Shown: one piece after another, positions 18,644 through 30,416 of the stretch
How the letters are laid out: each line of letters begins with the position of its first letter
How positions within the stretch are numbered: the stretch's first letter is position 1
From: Tomocerus qinae
Taxonomy: Eukaryota > Arthropoda > Collembola > Entomobryomorpha > Tomoceridae
Assembly: GCA_020055645.1 (NCBI GenBank)
Contig: JAECZT010000012.1
Span: 372,001-436,000, forward strand
DNA: 64,000 nt
Direction: 5' to 3'
The notes under the pieces: model-generated
Databases searched by the model: none
What the model saw: the letters and a program-made list of their open reading frames with translations, nothing else
Told to the model about the DNA's origin: nothing
Position numbers and translations under genes: made by a program

Positions 18644-18928
18644 CTGAACTCGGTAGTAAATATTAGTGATGCACTCACAAAATTTTTCACAACACTGAAA
18701 CACTAGCCGCAACAAATCTCAAAACGAAATTTCTCGTTCCGCTGACGTTCCAGTTCCAGGTCCTTCCGGTTCCGCTGCGTCCAGAATACTGAGGGGTGGC
18801 GCTGGATGCACCACCCTTTTATAAGTGCGGACTGCACTGGAACGTCAGTGAAACGTTTTCTCCTGCCCCAGCTGCGGTAGCAGCGACGGGAGCGGTCTAG
18901 TATTCCCTGCACTACACGTCAAGAAAAG
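18644..18928. promoter_or_regulatory. Divergent promoter, unit 1 (reference copy)
   Basis: Minus: TATAAAAG at 18816-18823, TCAGTA with A+1 at 18790, GGACC at 18759-18763 (+28 to +32), 147-nt leader without ATG, ending TTCAG|GTATGTTC (GT 18643-18642). Plus: TATAAG on the same core, TCAGT with A+1 at 18847, 82-nt leader without ATG, ending AAAAG|GTAAAT. The next acceptor on the plus strand is SMYD exon A (19568), which would make a ~640-bp first intron. The minus transcript would run out of this unit into the exons of the one to its left, antisense. Confidence 0.55.
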
Positions 18929-19019
18929 GTAAATGGTTATGTGGCGGGCGGAGTAGGCAGGTACTGCTTGTACCGCTGATGCCGTGCATCGGAACCTTTC
19001 AGAATTGACGCACTGGTGT

Positions 19020-19183
19020 GCATTAGTGTACTTTCGTGTTCCCTGAAGTGAAACGTTTTCCGCTGCCCCAGCATTCGTGTACTTTCGTGTTCCCTGGAGT
19101 GAAACGTTTGAAAAACGTTTTCCACTGCCCCAGCATTCGTGTACTTTCGTGTTCCCTGGAGCAAAACGTTTTTCGGTGCCCCT
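19020..19183 (+). repeat. Promoter-proximal minisatellite, 3 copies
   Basis: Copies at 19020-19070 (51 bp), 19071-19132 (62 bp; the extra bases come from a doubled AAACGTTT) and 19133 to about 19183. Each has TGTACTTTCGTGTTCCCTG followed by an AGTGAAACG-like motif that repeats the first bases of the plus-strand leader. Confidence 0.8.
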
Positions 19184-19323
19184 GGTGTGGCAGCAGTGAG
19201 GGAGCACTGAATGTTGTCGTCGGTGCTCCTTTATCCTAGTCCTGTGGTCTCCCTCGCCATTGGGGTATTTAAATATTATATAATTATTGCTATTGTTAGT
19301 ATATTTATTAGTATATTTAGTTA

Positions 19324-19491
19324 TACCTGTTTTATACTTATCACTTTCATTTCACGTTTTGTGACATCACTAACAGTTAATTTGTAATTAACAAAAATAT
19401 GTCTCCAATTTGGTTTCCAACGTAGTAATGAAGTCATTTTGACGTCACTAAGCGTGAAAGTGAAGTGAAAGTGATAAGTATAAAACCGGCA
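19324..19491. mobile_element. 168-bp MITE, unit 1
   Basis: Flanked by TTA and CTA. Right arm contains TGACGTCA. The left arm is shorter in its purine-rich part (CACTTTCATTTCACG) than its partner, and shorter than the arm in the 7-kb units. Confidence 0.75.
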
Positions 19492-19567
19492 CTACTGTTT
19501 GTGTCTGATTTTAATTATTTATTTTGGAAGGGAACTAAATTATATTTCTTGTTGATTATTATTGCAG

Positions 19568-20800
19568 ACGGGGATCTGTGGTGAGGTGCTATTTGATATC
19601 TGAGAAGAACCTTGACCACGGGGATGTTGTTTGGGAGGAGTCTCCATTGATTTCTGTACCATATGTCAACATCATCAATTACAGAGTGCAAGTAACGAAG
19701 ACTGGATATTATATAGTTGTGTCGGCTGCTTAAAAAAATAGATGATGATGCAATGAAGTGCCCTAAATGTCATTGGTCCTGTTGCTCGCTCCATTCCTCC
19801 AAGGTAAAAATGACTATTTTTGTTCATTGATGATTGGGATTAGTAGTTGATTACCATAATAATCTATGACCAATTCAATGTAATTTTTGTTTATTAAATA
19901 ATGAGAAATTAAAAATGAATTATTTTGTACTACAGAATATAAAAGTCACATGAAACATGAGTGCAATATCTTCTCCAGATTGGGCATTTCAACTGCTACT
20001 GAAAACTTTTGCAAGTTATTGTCTCTTAGAATCGTTTTGTCCAAAGAGGTGGAGCCTGCCAAATATGAAAAGTTCTTGGACCTTTGTTCTGATGAGCCGG
20101 ATCAAGTTTTCCAGAAGGAATGTGCATGAAGATGATGTATTTAAGTTTTTGGTAGAGGACTGTGAAATGGATGTCTCAGTAGACCAAGTTTCTCAACTAT
20201 TGGCAGCAACTCGAATCAACGATTTTACAATCCACATGATGATTCCACAGAGTAAGACTCAAAAAAAAATTTTTTTAATTCTTTTCGACTCACGAACTAT
20301 ATAGTAAGATCATTTATTAAAAAATTGTTTTGTGAATTATATAGACACGCCGGTGTAGCCCTCTACTATTACACCAGCTTACTTTCTAACTCTTGTTGTC
20401 CAAATGTTGGGTTCTCATTTGTCAAAAATGTGGAAGGAGTGGAGACGCGAATTGGAATATCGCCTTGGTGCAAGAAAGCCGAAAGGGCAGCATTTTGTCA
20501 ATAGCTTATAATCCTATGGTATTACAATTTTGCACTGTCCCCCGACAAATTCAAATATTCCATAATTTTATTTGCAAATGCGGGCATTGCCTGGACAAGA
20601 CTGAATGAGGAACATACTTCCAACAAGCTCTAGTGTGCCCGAAATGTAGGAAAGGCTATCTGCTACAAATGAATCCTATTGAAATTAGCAACAGCTCTTC
20701 AAAGCCAGTGCAACAGTTCGAGAATAAAATACGAACTTCGGAAGAACAAACACTGAGTCCATTCGTTTTCTATTCTATCCGAACATGCACAATACTATAA
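19568..20800 (+). pseudogene. SMYD (SET-MYND) pseudogene, unit 1; exons A, B, C
   Basis: SMYD proteins are SET-domain (lysine methyltransferase-type) proteins with a MYND zinc finger inserted in SET. Exon A 19568-19803: YLISEKNLDHGDVVWEESPL, then, in another frame, CVGCLKK and DDDAMKCPKCHWSCC (MYND). Exon B 19936-20251: HEC closes MYND, then LSLRIVLSKEVEPAKYEKFL, DLCSDEP, EDDVFKFLVEDCEMDVSVDQ and TRINDF, the SmydA-type linker. Exon C 20345-20800: LYYYTSLLSNSCCPNV (altered NHxCxPN motif of SET), PRQIQIFHNFICKCGHC, LDKTE, TGA at 20606-20608, GTYFQQALVCPKCRKGYLL. Disablements: A7 run giving TAG in exon A, extra CATG after 20123 in exon B, frame loss into exon C, TGA. Introns are retained, so it arose by DNA duplication. 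Confidence 0.85.
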
Positions 20801-21516
20801 GGTTTTGATGAGAATGAAACAGTGCGACATAAAAATTGACATTCTGTCCCAATTGAAATTAATTATTTTGATAAGAAATCTGTTAAATTCCTAAGCTTGT
20901 AAAATCCACAAAAACTAAAAATGTTTGCTCTGTAAAAGTAAAAAAACAGCTGTCATATTTACGACAAGCTTCTTCAAATCAAGTGTTAATAATATTATTA
21001 CAAAATCAACTAACATGTATTAACAGTGTGCATGTTCCTACTTCTAATGTGCAAATTCTATTCTAAATGTGTCATAAATTTTTGTAATGCACCTGCAAGG
21101 GTATATATTAATAAAATATGTTGCTTAAAAACTGATGATTGGAAAGAAACATTCATTTGTGATTTAAAAGATAAATGTGTGATTTATAATTTACAGTATT
21201 ACTCTCTATAATGATAGACAATAGACATGTCATATGGCTGTAATTTTACTTTGTTGGTTCATTATCTAAGAAAGTAGTAATTGTGGAATGAGATTATTTA
21301 CGAATCCTTCAGTGGGAAGAAACGCGCGGCCTTTTTTTAAAACTAATTAGGTGATACTGAATGGAGAAGAAGGGGGTGTTTCTGGAAGTAAAAGGCTGAA
21401 AGGGCCCTGTGCAGACATTCTGTCTCTCCAACTCCACAAATCCTTCATCCGGCTCGTGCCACGACCCTCCCCTCAACGAAATGGAGAAAAACAAAGTAAC
21501 TTGAAAAAGAACATAC

Positions 21517-21801
21517 CTGAACTCGGTAGTAAATATTAGTGATGCACTCACAAAATTTTTCACAACACTGAAACACTAGCCGCAACAAATCTCAAAACGA
21601 AATTTCTCGTTCCGCTGACGTTCCAGTTCCAGGTCCTTCCGGTTCCGCTGCGTCCAGAATACTGAGGGGTGGCGCTGGATGCACCACCCTTTTATAAGTG
21701 CGGACTGCACTGGAACGTCAGTGAAACGTTTTCTCCTGCCCCAGCTGCGGTAGCAGCGACGGGAGCGGTCTAGTATTCCCTGCACTACACGTCAAGAAAA
21801 G
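21517..21801. promoter_or_regulatory. Divergent promoter, unit 2
   Basis: Minus A+1 21663, TATA 21689-21696, plus A+1 21720. Confidence 0.52.
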
Positions 21802-22196
21802 GTAAATGGTTATGTGGCGGGCGGAGTAGGCAGGTACTGCTTGTACCGCTGATGCCGTGCATCGGAACCTTTCAGAATTGACGCACTGGTGTGCATTAGT
21901 GTACTTTCGTGTTCCCTGAAGTGAAACGTTTTCCGCTGCCCCAGCATTCGTGTACTTTCGTGTTCCCTGGAGTGAAACGTTTGAAAAACGTTTTCCACTG
22001 CCCCAGCATTCGTGTACTTTCGTGTTCCCTGGAGCAAAACGTTTTTCGGTGCCCCTGGTGTGGCAGCAGTGAGGGAGCACTGAATGTTGTCGTCGGTGCT
22101 CCTTTATCCTAGTCCTGTGGTCTCCCTCGCCATTGGGGTATTTAAATATTATATAATTATTGCTATTGTTAGTATATTTATTAGTATATTTAGTTA

Positions 22197-22364
22197 TACC
22201 TGTTTTATACTTATCACTTTCATTTCACGTTTTGTGACATCACTAACAGTTAATTTGTAATTAACAAAAATATGTCTCCAATTTGGTTTCCAACGTAGTA
22301 ATGAAGTCATTTTGACGTCACTAAGCGTGAAAGTGAAGTGAAAGTGATAAGTATAAAACCGGCA
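22197..22364. mobile_element. MITE, unit 2
   Basis: Full 168-bp form. Confidence 0.72.
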
Positions 22365-22440
22365 CTACTGTTTGTGTCTGATTTTAATTATTTATTTTGG
22401 AAGGGAACTAAATTATATTTCTTGTTGATTATTATTGCAG

Positions 22441-23672
22441 ACGGGGATCTGTGGTGAGGTGCTATTTGATATCTGAGAAGAACCTTGACCACGGGGATGT
22501 TGTTTGGGAGGAGTCTCCATTGATTTCTGTACCATATGTCAACATCATCAATTACAGAGTGCAAGTAACGAAGACTGGATATTATATAGTTGTGTCGGCT
22601 GCTTAAAAAAATAGATGATGATGCAATGAAGTGCCCTAAATGTCATTGGTCCTGTTGCTCGCTCCATTCCTCCAAGGTAAAAATGACTATTTTTGTTCAT
22701 TGATGATTGGGATTAGTAGTTGATTACCATAATAATCTATGACCAATTCAATGTAATTTTTGTTTATTAAATAATGAGAAATTAAAAATGAATTATTTTG
22801 TACTACAGAATATAAAAGTCACATGAAACATGAGTGCAATATCTTCTCCAGATTGGGCATTTCAACTGCTACTGAAAACTTTTGCAAGTTATTGTCTCTT
22901 AGAATCGTTTTGTCCAAAGAGGTGGAGCCTGCCAAATATGAAAAGTTCTTGGACCTTTGTTCTGATGAGCCGGATCAAGTTTTCCAGAAGTAATGTGCAT
23001 GAAGATGATGTATTTAAGTTTTTGGTAGAGGACTGTGAAATGGATGTCTCAGTAGACCAAGTTTCTCAACTATTGGCAGCAACTCGAATCAACGATTTTA
23101 CAATCCACATGATGATTCCACAGAGTAAGACTCAAAAAAAATTTTTTTAATTCTTTTCGACTCACGAACTATATAGTAAGATCATTTATTAAAAAATTGT
23201 TTTGTGAATTATATAGACACGCCGGTGTAGCCCTCTACTATTACACCAGCTTACTTTCTAACTCTTGTTGTCCAAATGTTGGGTTCTCATTTGTCAAAAA
23301 TGTGGAAGGAGTGGAGACGCGAATTGGAATATCGCCTTGGTGCAAGAAAGCCGAAAGGGCAGCATTTTGTCAATAGCTTATAATCCTATGGTATTACAAT
23401 TTTGCACTGTCCCCCGACAAATTCAAATATTCCATAATTTTATTTGCAAATGCGGGCATTGCCTGGACAAGACTGAATGAGGAACATACTTCCAACAAGC
23501 TCTAGTGTGCCCGAAATGTAGGAAAGGCTATCTGCTACAAATGAATCCTATTGAAATTAGCAACAGCTCTTCAAAGCCAGTGCAACAGTTCGAGAATAAA
23601 ATACGAACTTCGGAAGAACAAACACTGAGTCCATTCGTTTTCTATTCTATCCGAACATGCACAATACTATAA
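22441..23672 (+). pseudogene. SMYD pseudogene, unit 2
   Basis: Carries both exon B lesions: the GAA codon is TAA at 22991-22993 and the CATG insertion follows. A7 in exon A; TGA after KTE in exon C. Confidence 0.83.
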
Positions 23673-24388
23673 GGTTTTGATGAGAATGAAACAGTGCGAC
23701 ATAAAAATTGACATTCTGTCCCAATTGAAATTAATTATTTTGATAAGAAATCTGTTAAATTCCTAAGCTTGTAAAATCCACAAAAACTAAAAATGTTTGC
23801 TCTGTAAAAGTAAAAAAACAGCTGTCATATTTACGACAAGCTTCTTCAAATCAAGTGTTAATAATATTATTACAAAATCAACTAACATGTATTAACAGTG
23901 TGCATGTTCCTACTTCTAATGTGCAAATTCTATTCTAAATGTGTCATAAATTTTTGTAATGCACCTGCAAGGGTATATATTAATAAAATATGTTGCTTAA
24001 AAACTGATGATTGGAAAGAAACATTCATTTGTGATTTAAAAGATAAATGTGTGATTTATAATTTACAGTATTACTCTCTATAATGATAGACAATAGACAT
24101 GTCATATGGCTGTAATTTTACTTTGTTGGTTCATTATCTAAGAAAGTAGTAATTGTGGAATGAGATTATTTACGAATCCTTCAGTGGGAAGAAACGCGCG
24201 GCCTTTTTTTAAAACTAATTAGGTGATACTGAATGGAGAAGAAGGGGTGTTTCTGGAAGTAAAAGGCTGAAAGGGCCCTGTGCAGACATTCTGTCTCTCC
24301 AACTCCACAAATCCTTCATCCGGCTCGTGCCACGACCCTCCCCCTCAACGAAATGGAGAAAAACAAAGTAACTTGAAAAAGAACATAC

Positions 24389-24673
24389 CTGAACTCGGTA
24401 GTAAATATTAGTGATGCACTCACAAAATTTTTCACAACACTGAAACACTAGCCGCAACAAATCTCAAAACGAAATTTCTCGTTCCGCTGACGTTCCAGTT
24501 CCAGGTCCTTCCGGTTCCGCTGCGTCCAGAATACTGAGGGGTGGCGCTGGATGCACCACCCTTTTATAAGTGCGGACTGCACTGGAACGTCAGTGAAACG
24601 TTTTCTCCTGCCCCAGCTGCGGTAGCAGCGACGGGAGCGGTCTAGTATTCCCTGCACTACACGTCAAGAAAAG
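24389..24673. promoter_or_regulatory. Divergent promoter, unit 3
   Basis: Minus A+1 24535, TATA 24561-24568, plus A+1 24592. Confidence 0.52.
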
Positions 24674-25068
24674 GTAAATGGTTATGTGGCGGGCGGAGTA
24701 GGCAGGTACTGCTTGTACCGCTGATGCCGTGCATCGGAACCTTTCAGAATTGACGCACTGGTGTGCATTAGTGTACTTTCGTGTTCCCTGAAGTGAAACG
24801 TTTTCCGCTGCCCCAGCATTCGTGTACTTTCGTGTTCCCTGGAGTGAAACGTTTGAAAAACGTTTTCCACTGCCCCAGCATTCGTGTACTTTCGTGTTCC
24901 CTGGAGCAAAACGTTTTTCGGTGCCCCTGGTGTGGCAGCAGTGAGGGAGCACTGAATGTTGTCGTCGGTGCTCCTTTATCCTAGTCCTGTGGTCTCCCTC
25001 GCCATTGGGGTATTTAAATATTATATAATTATTGCTATTGTTAGTATATTTATTAGTATATTTAGTTA

Positions 25069-25236
25069 TACCTGTTTTATACTTATCACTTTCATTTCAC
25101 GTTTTGTGACATCACTAACAGTTAATTTGTAATTAACAAAAATATGTCTCCAATTTGGTTTCCAACGTAGTAATGAAGTCATTTTGACGTCACTAAGCGT
25201 GAAAGTGAAGTGAAAGTGATAAGTATAAAACCGGCA
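25069..25236. mobile_element. MITE, unit 3
   Basis: Full 168-bp form. Confidence 0.72.
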
Positions 25237-25312
25237 CTACTGTTTGTGTCTGATTTTAATTATTTATTTTGGAAGGGAACTAAATTATATTTCTTGTTGA
25301 TTATTATTGCAG

Positions 25313-26542
25313 ACGGGGATCTGTGGTGAGGTGCTATTTGATATCTGAGAAGAACCTTGACCACGGGGATGTTGTTTGGGAGGAGTCTCCATTGATTTCT
25401 GTACCATATGTCAACATCATCAATTACAGAGTGCAAGTAACGAAGACTGGATATTATATAGTTGTGTCGGCTGCTTAAAAAAATAGATGATGATGCAATG
25501 AAGTGCCCTAAATGTCATTGGTCCTGTTGCTCGCTCCATTCCTCCAAGGTAAAAATGACTATTTTTGTTCATTGATGATTGGGATTAGTAGTTGATTACC
25601 ATAATAATCTATGACCAATTCAATGTAATTTTTGTTTATTAAATAATGAGAAATTAAAAATGAATTATTTTGTACTACAGAATATAAAAGTCACATGAAA
25701 CATGAGTGCAATATCTTCTCCAGATTGGGCATTTCAACTGCTACTGAAAACTTTTGCAAGTTATTGTCTCTTAGAATCGTTTTGTCCAAAGAGGTGGAGC
25801 CTGCCAAATATGAAAAGTTCTTGGACCTTTGTTCTGATGAGCCGGATCAAGTTTTCCAGAAGTAATGTGAAGATGATGTATTTAAGTTTTTGGTAGAGGA
25901 CTGTGAAATGGATGTCTCAGTAGACCAAGTTTCTCAACTATTGGCAGCAACTCGAATCAACGATTTTACAATCCACATGATGATTCCACAGAGTAAGACT
26001 CAAAAAAAAAATTTTTTTAATTCTTTTCGACTCACGAACTATATAGTAAGATCATTTATTAAAAAATTGTTTTGTGAATTATATAGACACGCCGGTGTAG
26101 CCCTCTACTATTACACCAGCTTACTTTCTAACTCTTGTTGTCCAAATGTTGGGTTCTCATTTGTCAAAAATGTGGAAGGAGTGGAGACGCGAATTGGAAT
26201 ATCGCCTTGGTGCAAGAAAGCCGAAAGGGCAGCATTTTGTCAATAGCTTATAATCCTATGGTATTACAATTTTGCACTGTCCCCCGACAAATTCAAATAT
26301 TCCATAATTTTATTTGCAAATGCGGGCATTGCCTGGACAAGACTGAATGAGGAACATACTTCCAACAAGCTCTAGTGTGCCCGAAATGTAGGAAAGGCTA
26401 TCTGCTACAAATGAATCCTATTGAAATTAGCAACAGCTCTTCAAAGCCAGTGCAACAGTTCGAGAATAAAATACGAACTTCGGAAGAACAAACACTGAGT
26501 CCATTCGTTTTCTATTCTATCCGAACATGCACAATACTATAA
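25313..26542 (+). pseudogene. SMYD pseudogene, unit 3
   Basis: The four-base CATG is absent, so KFL...INDF is in frame with the upstream LSLRIVL segment except for the TAA that replaces Glu. A longer A-run after exon B lets an intron-spanning ORF (25890-26246) run into exon C, which is accidental. Confidence 0.83.
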
Positions 26543-27259
26543 GGTTTTGATGAGAATGAAACAGTGCGACATAAAAATTGACATTCTGTCCCAATTGAAA
26601 TTAATTATTTTGATAAGAAATCTGTTAAATTCCTAAGCTTGTAAAATCCACAAAAACTAAAAATGTTTGCTCTGTAAAAGTAAAAAAACAGCTGTCATAT
26701 TTACGACAAGCTTCTTCAAATCAAGTGTTAATAATATTATTACAAAATCAACTAACATGTATTAACAGTGTGCATGTTCCTACTTCTAATGTGCAAATTC
26801 TATTCTAAATGTGTCATAAATTTTTGTAATGCACCTGCAAGGGTATATATTAATAAAATATGTTGCTTAAAAACTGATGATTGGAAAGAAACATTCATTT
26901 GTGATTTAAAAGATAAATGTGTGATTTATAATTTACAGTATTACTCTCTATAATGATAGACAATAGACATGTCATATGGCTGTAATTTTACTTTGTTGGT
27001 TCATTATCTAAGAAAGTAGTAATTGTGGAATGAGATTATTTACGAATCCTTCAGTGGGAAGAAACGCGCGGCCTTTTTTTAAAACTAATTAGGTGATACT
27101 GAATGGAGAAGAAGGGGGTGTTTCTGGAAGTAAAAGGCTGAAAGGGCCCTGTGCAGACATTCTGTCTCTCCAACTCCACAAATCCTTCATCCGGCTCGTG
27201 CCACGACCCTCCCCCTCAACGAAATGGAGAAAAACAAAGTAACTTGAAAAAGAACATAC

Positions 27260-27544
27260 CTGAACTCGGTAGTAAATATTAGTGATGCACTCACAAAATT
27301 TTTCACAACACTGAAACACTAGCCGCAACAAATCTCAAAACGAAATTTCTCGTTCCGCTGACGTTCCAGTTCCAGGTCCTTCCGGTTCCGCTGCGTCCAG
27401 AATACTGAGGGGTGGCGCTGGATGCACCACCCTTTTATAAGTGCGGACTGCACTGGAACGTCAGTGAAACGTTTTCTCCTGCCCCAGCTGCGGTAGCAGC
27501 GACGGGAGCGGTCTAGTATTCCCTGCACTACACGTCAAGAAAAG
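27260..27544. promoter_or_regulatory. Divergent promoter, unit 4
   Basis: Minus A+1 27406, TATA 27432-27439, plus A+1 27463. Confidence 0.52.
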
Positions 27545-27939
27545 GTAAATGGTTATGTGGCGGGCGGAGTAGGCAGGTACTGCTTGTACCGCTGATGCCG
27601 TGCATCGGAACCTTTCAGAATTGACGCACTGGTGTGCATTAGTGTACTTTCGTGTTCCCTGAAGTGAAACGTTTTCCGCTGCCCCAGCATTCGTGTACTT
27701 TCGTGTTCCCTGGAGTGAAACGTTTGAAAAACGTTTTCCACTGCCCCAGCATTCGTGTACTTTCGTGTTCCCTGGAGCAAAACGTTTTTCGGTGCCCCTG
27801 GTGTGGCAGCAGTGAGGGAGCACTGAATGTTGTCGTCGGTGCTCCTTTATCCTAGTCCTGTGGTCTCCCTCGCCATTGGGGTATTTAAATATTATATAAT
27901 TATTGCTATTGTTAGTATATTTATTAGTATATTTAGTTA

Positions 27940-28107
27940 TACCTGTTTTATACTTATCACTTTCATTTCACGTTTTGTGACATCACTAACAGTTAATTTG
28001 TAATTAACAAAAATATGTCTCCAATTTGGTTTCCAACGTAGTAATGAAGTCATTTTGACGTCACTAAGCGTGAAAGTGAAGTGAAAGTGATAAGTATAAA
28101 ACCGGCA
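27940..28107. mobile_element. MITE, unit 4
   Basis: Full 168-bp form. Confidence 0.72.
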
Positions 28108-28183
28108 CTACTGTTTGTGTCTGATTTTAATTATTTATTTTGGAAGGGAACTAAATTATATTTCTTGTTGATTATTATTGCAG

Positions 28184-29415
28184 ACGGGGATCTGTGGTGA
28201 GGTGCTATTTGATATCTGAGAAGAACCTTGACCACGGGGATGTTGTTTGGGAGGAGTCTCCATTGATTTCTGTACCATATGTCAACATCATCAATTACAG
28301 AGTGCAAGTAACGAAGACTGGATATTATATAGTTGTGTCGGCTGCTTAAAAAAATAGATGATGATGCAATGAAGTGCCCTAAATGTCATTGGTCCTGTTG
28401 CTCGCTCCATTCCTCCAAGGTAAAAATGACTATTTTTGTTCATTGATGATTGGGATTAGTAGTTGATTACCATAATAATCTATGACCAATTCAATGTAAT
28501 TTTTGTTTATTAAATAATGAGAAATTAAAAATGAATTATTTTGTACTACAGAATATAAAAGTCACATGAAACATGAGTGCAATATCTTCTCCAGATTGGG
28601 CATTTCAACTGCTACTGAAAACTTTTGCAAGTTATTGTCTCTTAGAATCGTTTTGTCCAAAGAGGTGGAGCCTGCCAAATATGAAAAGTTCTTGGACCTT
28701 TGTTCTGATGAGCCGGATCAAGTTTTCCAGAAGTAATGTGCATGAAGATGATGTATTTAAGTTTTTGGTAGAGGACTGTGAAATGGATGTCTCAGTAGAC
28801 CAAGTTTCTCAACTATTGGCAGCAACTCGAATCAACGATTTTACAATCCACATGATGATTCCACAGAGTAAGACTCAAAAAAAATTTTTTTAATTCTTTT
28901 CGACTCACGAACTATATAGTAAGATCATTTATTAAAAAATTGTTTTGTGAATTATATAGACACGCCGGTGTAGCCCTCTACTATTACACCAGCTTACTTT
29001 CTAACTCTTGTTGTCCAAATGTTGGGTTCTCATTTGTCAAAAATGTGGAAGGAGTGGAGACGCGAATTGGAATATCGCCTTGGTGCAAGAAAGCCGAAAG
29101 GGCAGCATTTTGTCAATAGCTTATAATCCTATGGTATTACAATTTTGCACTGTCCCCCGACAAATTCAAATATTCCATAATTTTATTTGCAAATGCGGGC
29201 ATTGCCTGGACAAGACTGAATGAGGAACATACTTCCAACAAGCTCTAGTGTGCCCGAAATGTAGGAAAGGCTATCTGCTACAAATGAATCCTATTGAAAT
29301 TAGCAACAGCTCTTCAAAGCCAGTGCAACAGTTCGAGAATAAAATACGAACTTCGGAAGAACAAACACTGAGTCCATTCGTTTTCTATTCTATCCGAACA
29401 TGCACAATACTATAA
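28184..29415 (+). pseudogene. SMYD pseudogene, unit 4
   Basis: Exon B combines TAA and CATG, as in units 2 and 8. Exon A and C lesions as in unit 1. Confidence 0.83.
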
Positions 29416-30131
29416 GGTTTTGATGAGAATGAAACAGTGCGACATAAAAATTGACATTCTGTCCCAATTGAAATTAATTATTTTGATAAGAAATCTGTTA
29501 AATTCCTAAGCTTGTAAAATCCACAAAAACTAAAAATGTTTGCTCTGTAAAAGTAAAAAAACAGCTGTCATATTTACGACAAGCTTCTTCAAATCAAGTG
29601 TTAATAATATTATTACAAAATCAACTAACATGTATTAACAGTGTGCATGTTCCTACTTCTAATGTGCAAATTCTATTCTAAATGTGTCATAAATTTTTGT
29701 AATGCACCTGCAAGGGTATATATTAATAAAATATGTTGCTTAAAAACTGATGATTGGAAAGAAACATTCATTTGTGATTTAAAAGATAAATGTGTGATTT
29801 ATAATTTACAGTATTACTCTCTATAATGATAGACAATAGACATGTCATATGGCTGTAATTTTACTTTGTTGGTTCATTATCTAAGAAAGTAGTAATTGTG
29901 GAATGAGATTATTTACGAATCCTTCAGTGGGAAGAAACGCGCGGCCTTTTTTTAAAACTAATTAGGTGATACTGAATGGAGAAGAAGGGGGTGTTTCTGG
30001 AAGTAAAAGGCTGAAAGGGCCCTGTGCAGACATTCTGTCTCTCCAACTCCACAAATCCTTCATCCGGCTCGTGCCACGACCCTCCCCTCAACGAAATGGA
30101 GAAAAACAAAGTAACTTGAAAAAGAACATAC

Positions 30132-30416
30132 CTGAACTCGGTAGTAAATATTAGTGATGCACTCACAAAATTTTTCACAACACTGAAACACTAGCCGCAA
30201 CAAATCTCAAAACGAAATTTCTCGTTCCGCTGACGTTCCAGTTCCAGGTCCTTCCGGTTCCGCTGCGTCCAGAATACTGAGGGGTGGCGCTGGATGCACC
30301 ACCCTTTTATAAGTGCGGACTGCACTGGAACGTCAGTGAAACGTTTTCTCCTGCCCCAGCTGCGGTAGCAGCGACGGGAGCGGTCTAGTATTCCCTGCAC
30401 TACACGTCAAGAAAAG
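30132..30416. promoter_or_regulatory. Divergent promoter, unit 5
   Basis: Minus A+1 30278, TATA 30304-30311, plus A+1 30335. Confidence 0.52.

Larger units (their letters stand above)
17955..20828 (+). repeat. 2.87-kb tandem unit 1 (2874 bp)
   Basis: First complete unit after the gap, counted from ATAAAAATTGAC. Layout: 3' flank with AATAAA (17955-18241), nothing recognised at 18242-18643, divergent promoter, minisatellite, MITE, SMYD exons A-C. Diagnostic states: G5 run (18487-18491), C5 run, GAA plus an extra CATG in exon B, A7 in exon A. Confidence 0.97.
20829..23700 (+). repeat. 2.87-kb unit 2
   Basis: 2872 bp. C4 run at 21470-21473 instead of C5; G5. Exon B state TAA plus CATG. Confidence 0.96.
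23701..26570 (+). repeat. 2.87-kb unit 3
   Basis: 2870 bp. G4 run near 24243 (GAAGGGGTG); C5. Exon B state TAA without CATG. Confidence 0.96.
26571..29443 (+). repeat. 2.87-kb unit 4
   Basis: 2873 bp. G5, C5. Exon B state TAA plus CATG. Confidence 0.96.

Noticed and set aside
19020..19183. CRISPR-like direct repeats
   Set aside because: The repeats are contiguous minisatellite units without unique spacers, in eukaryotic DNA.
18703..19207. Repeated minus-strand ORFs of 69, 75 and 120 codons in every unit
   Set aside because: They lie over the promoter leaders and minisatellite, show repeated RKRF-type peptides created by the DNA repeat, and match no family. They recur only because the DNA is copied.
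19936..20251. Initial idea that exon B is a COMM-domain or sorting protein
   Set aside because: The order with MYND before it and NHxCxPN/post-SET after it fits the SMYD linker better.
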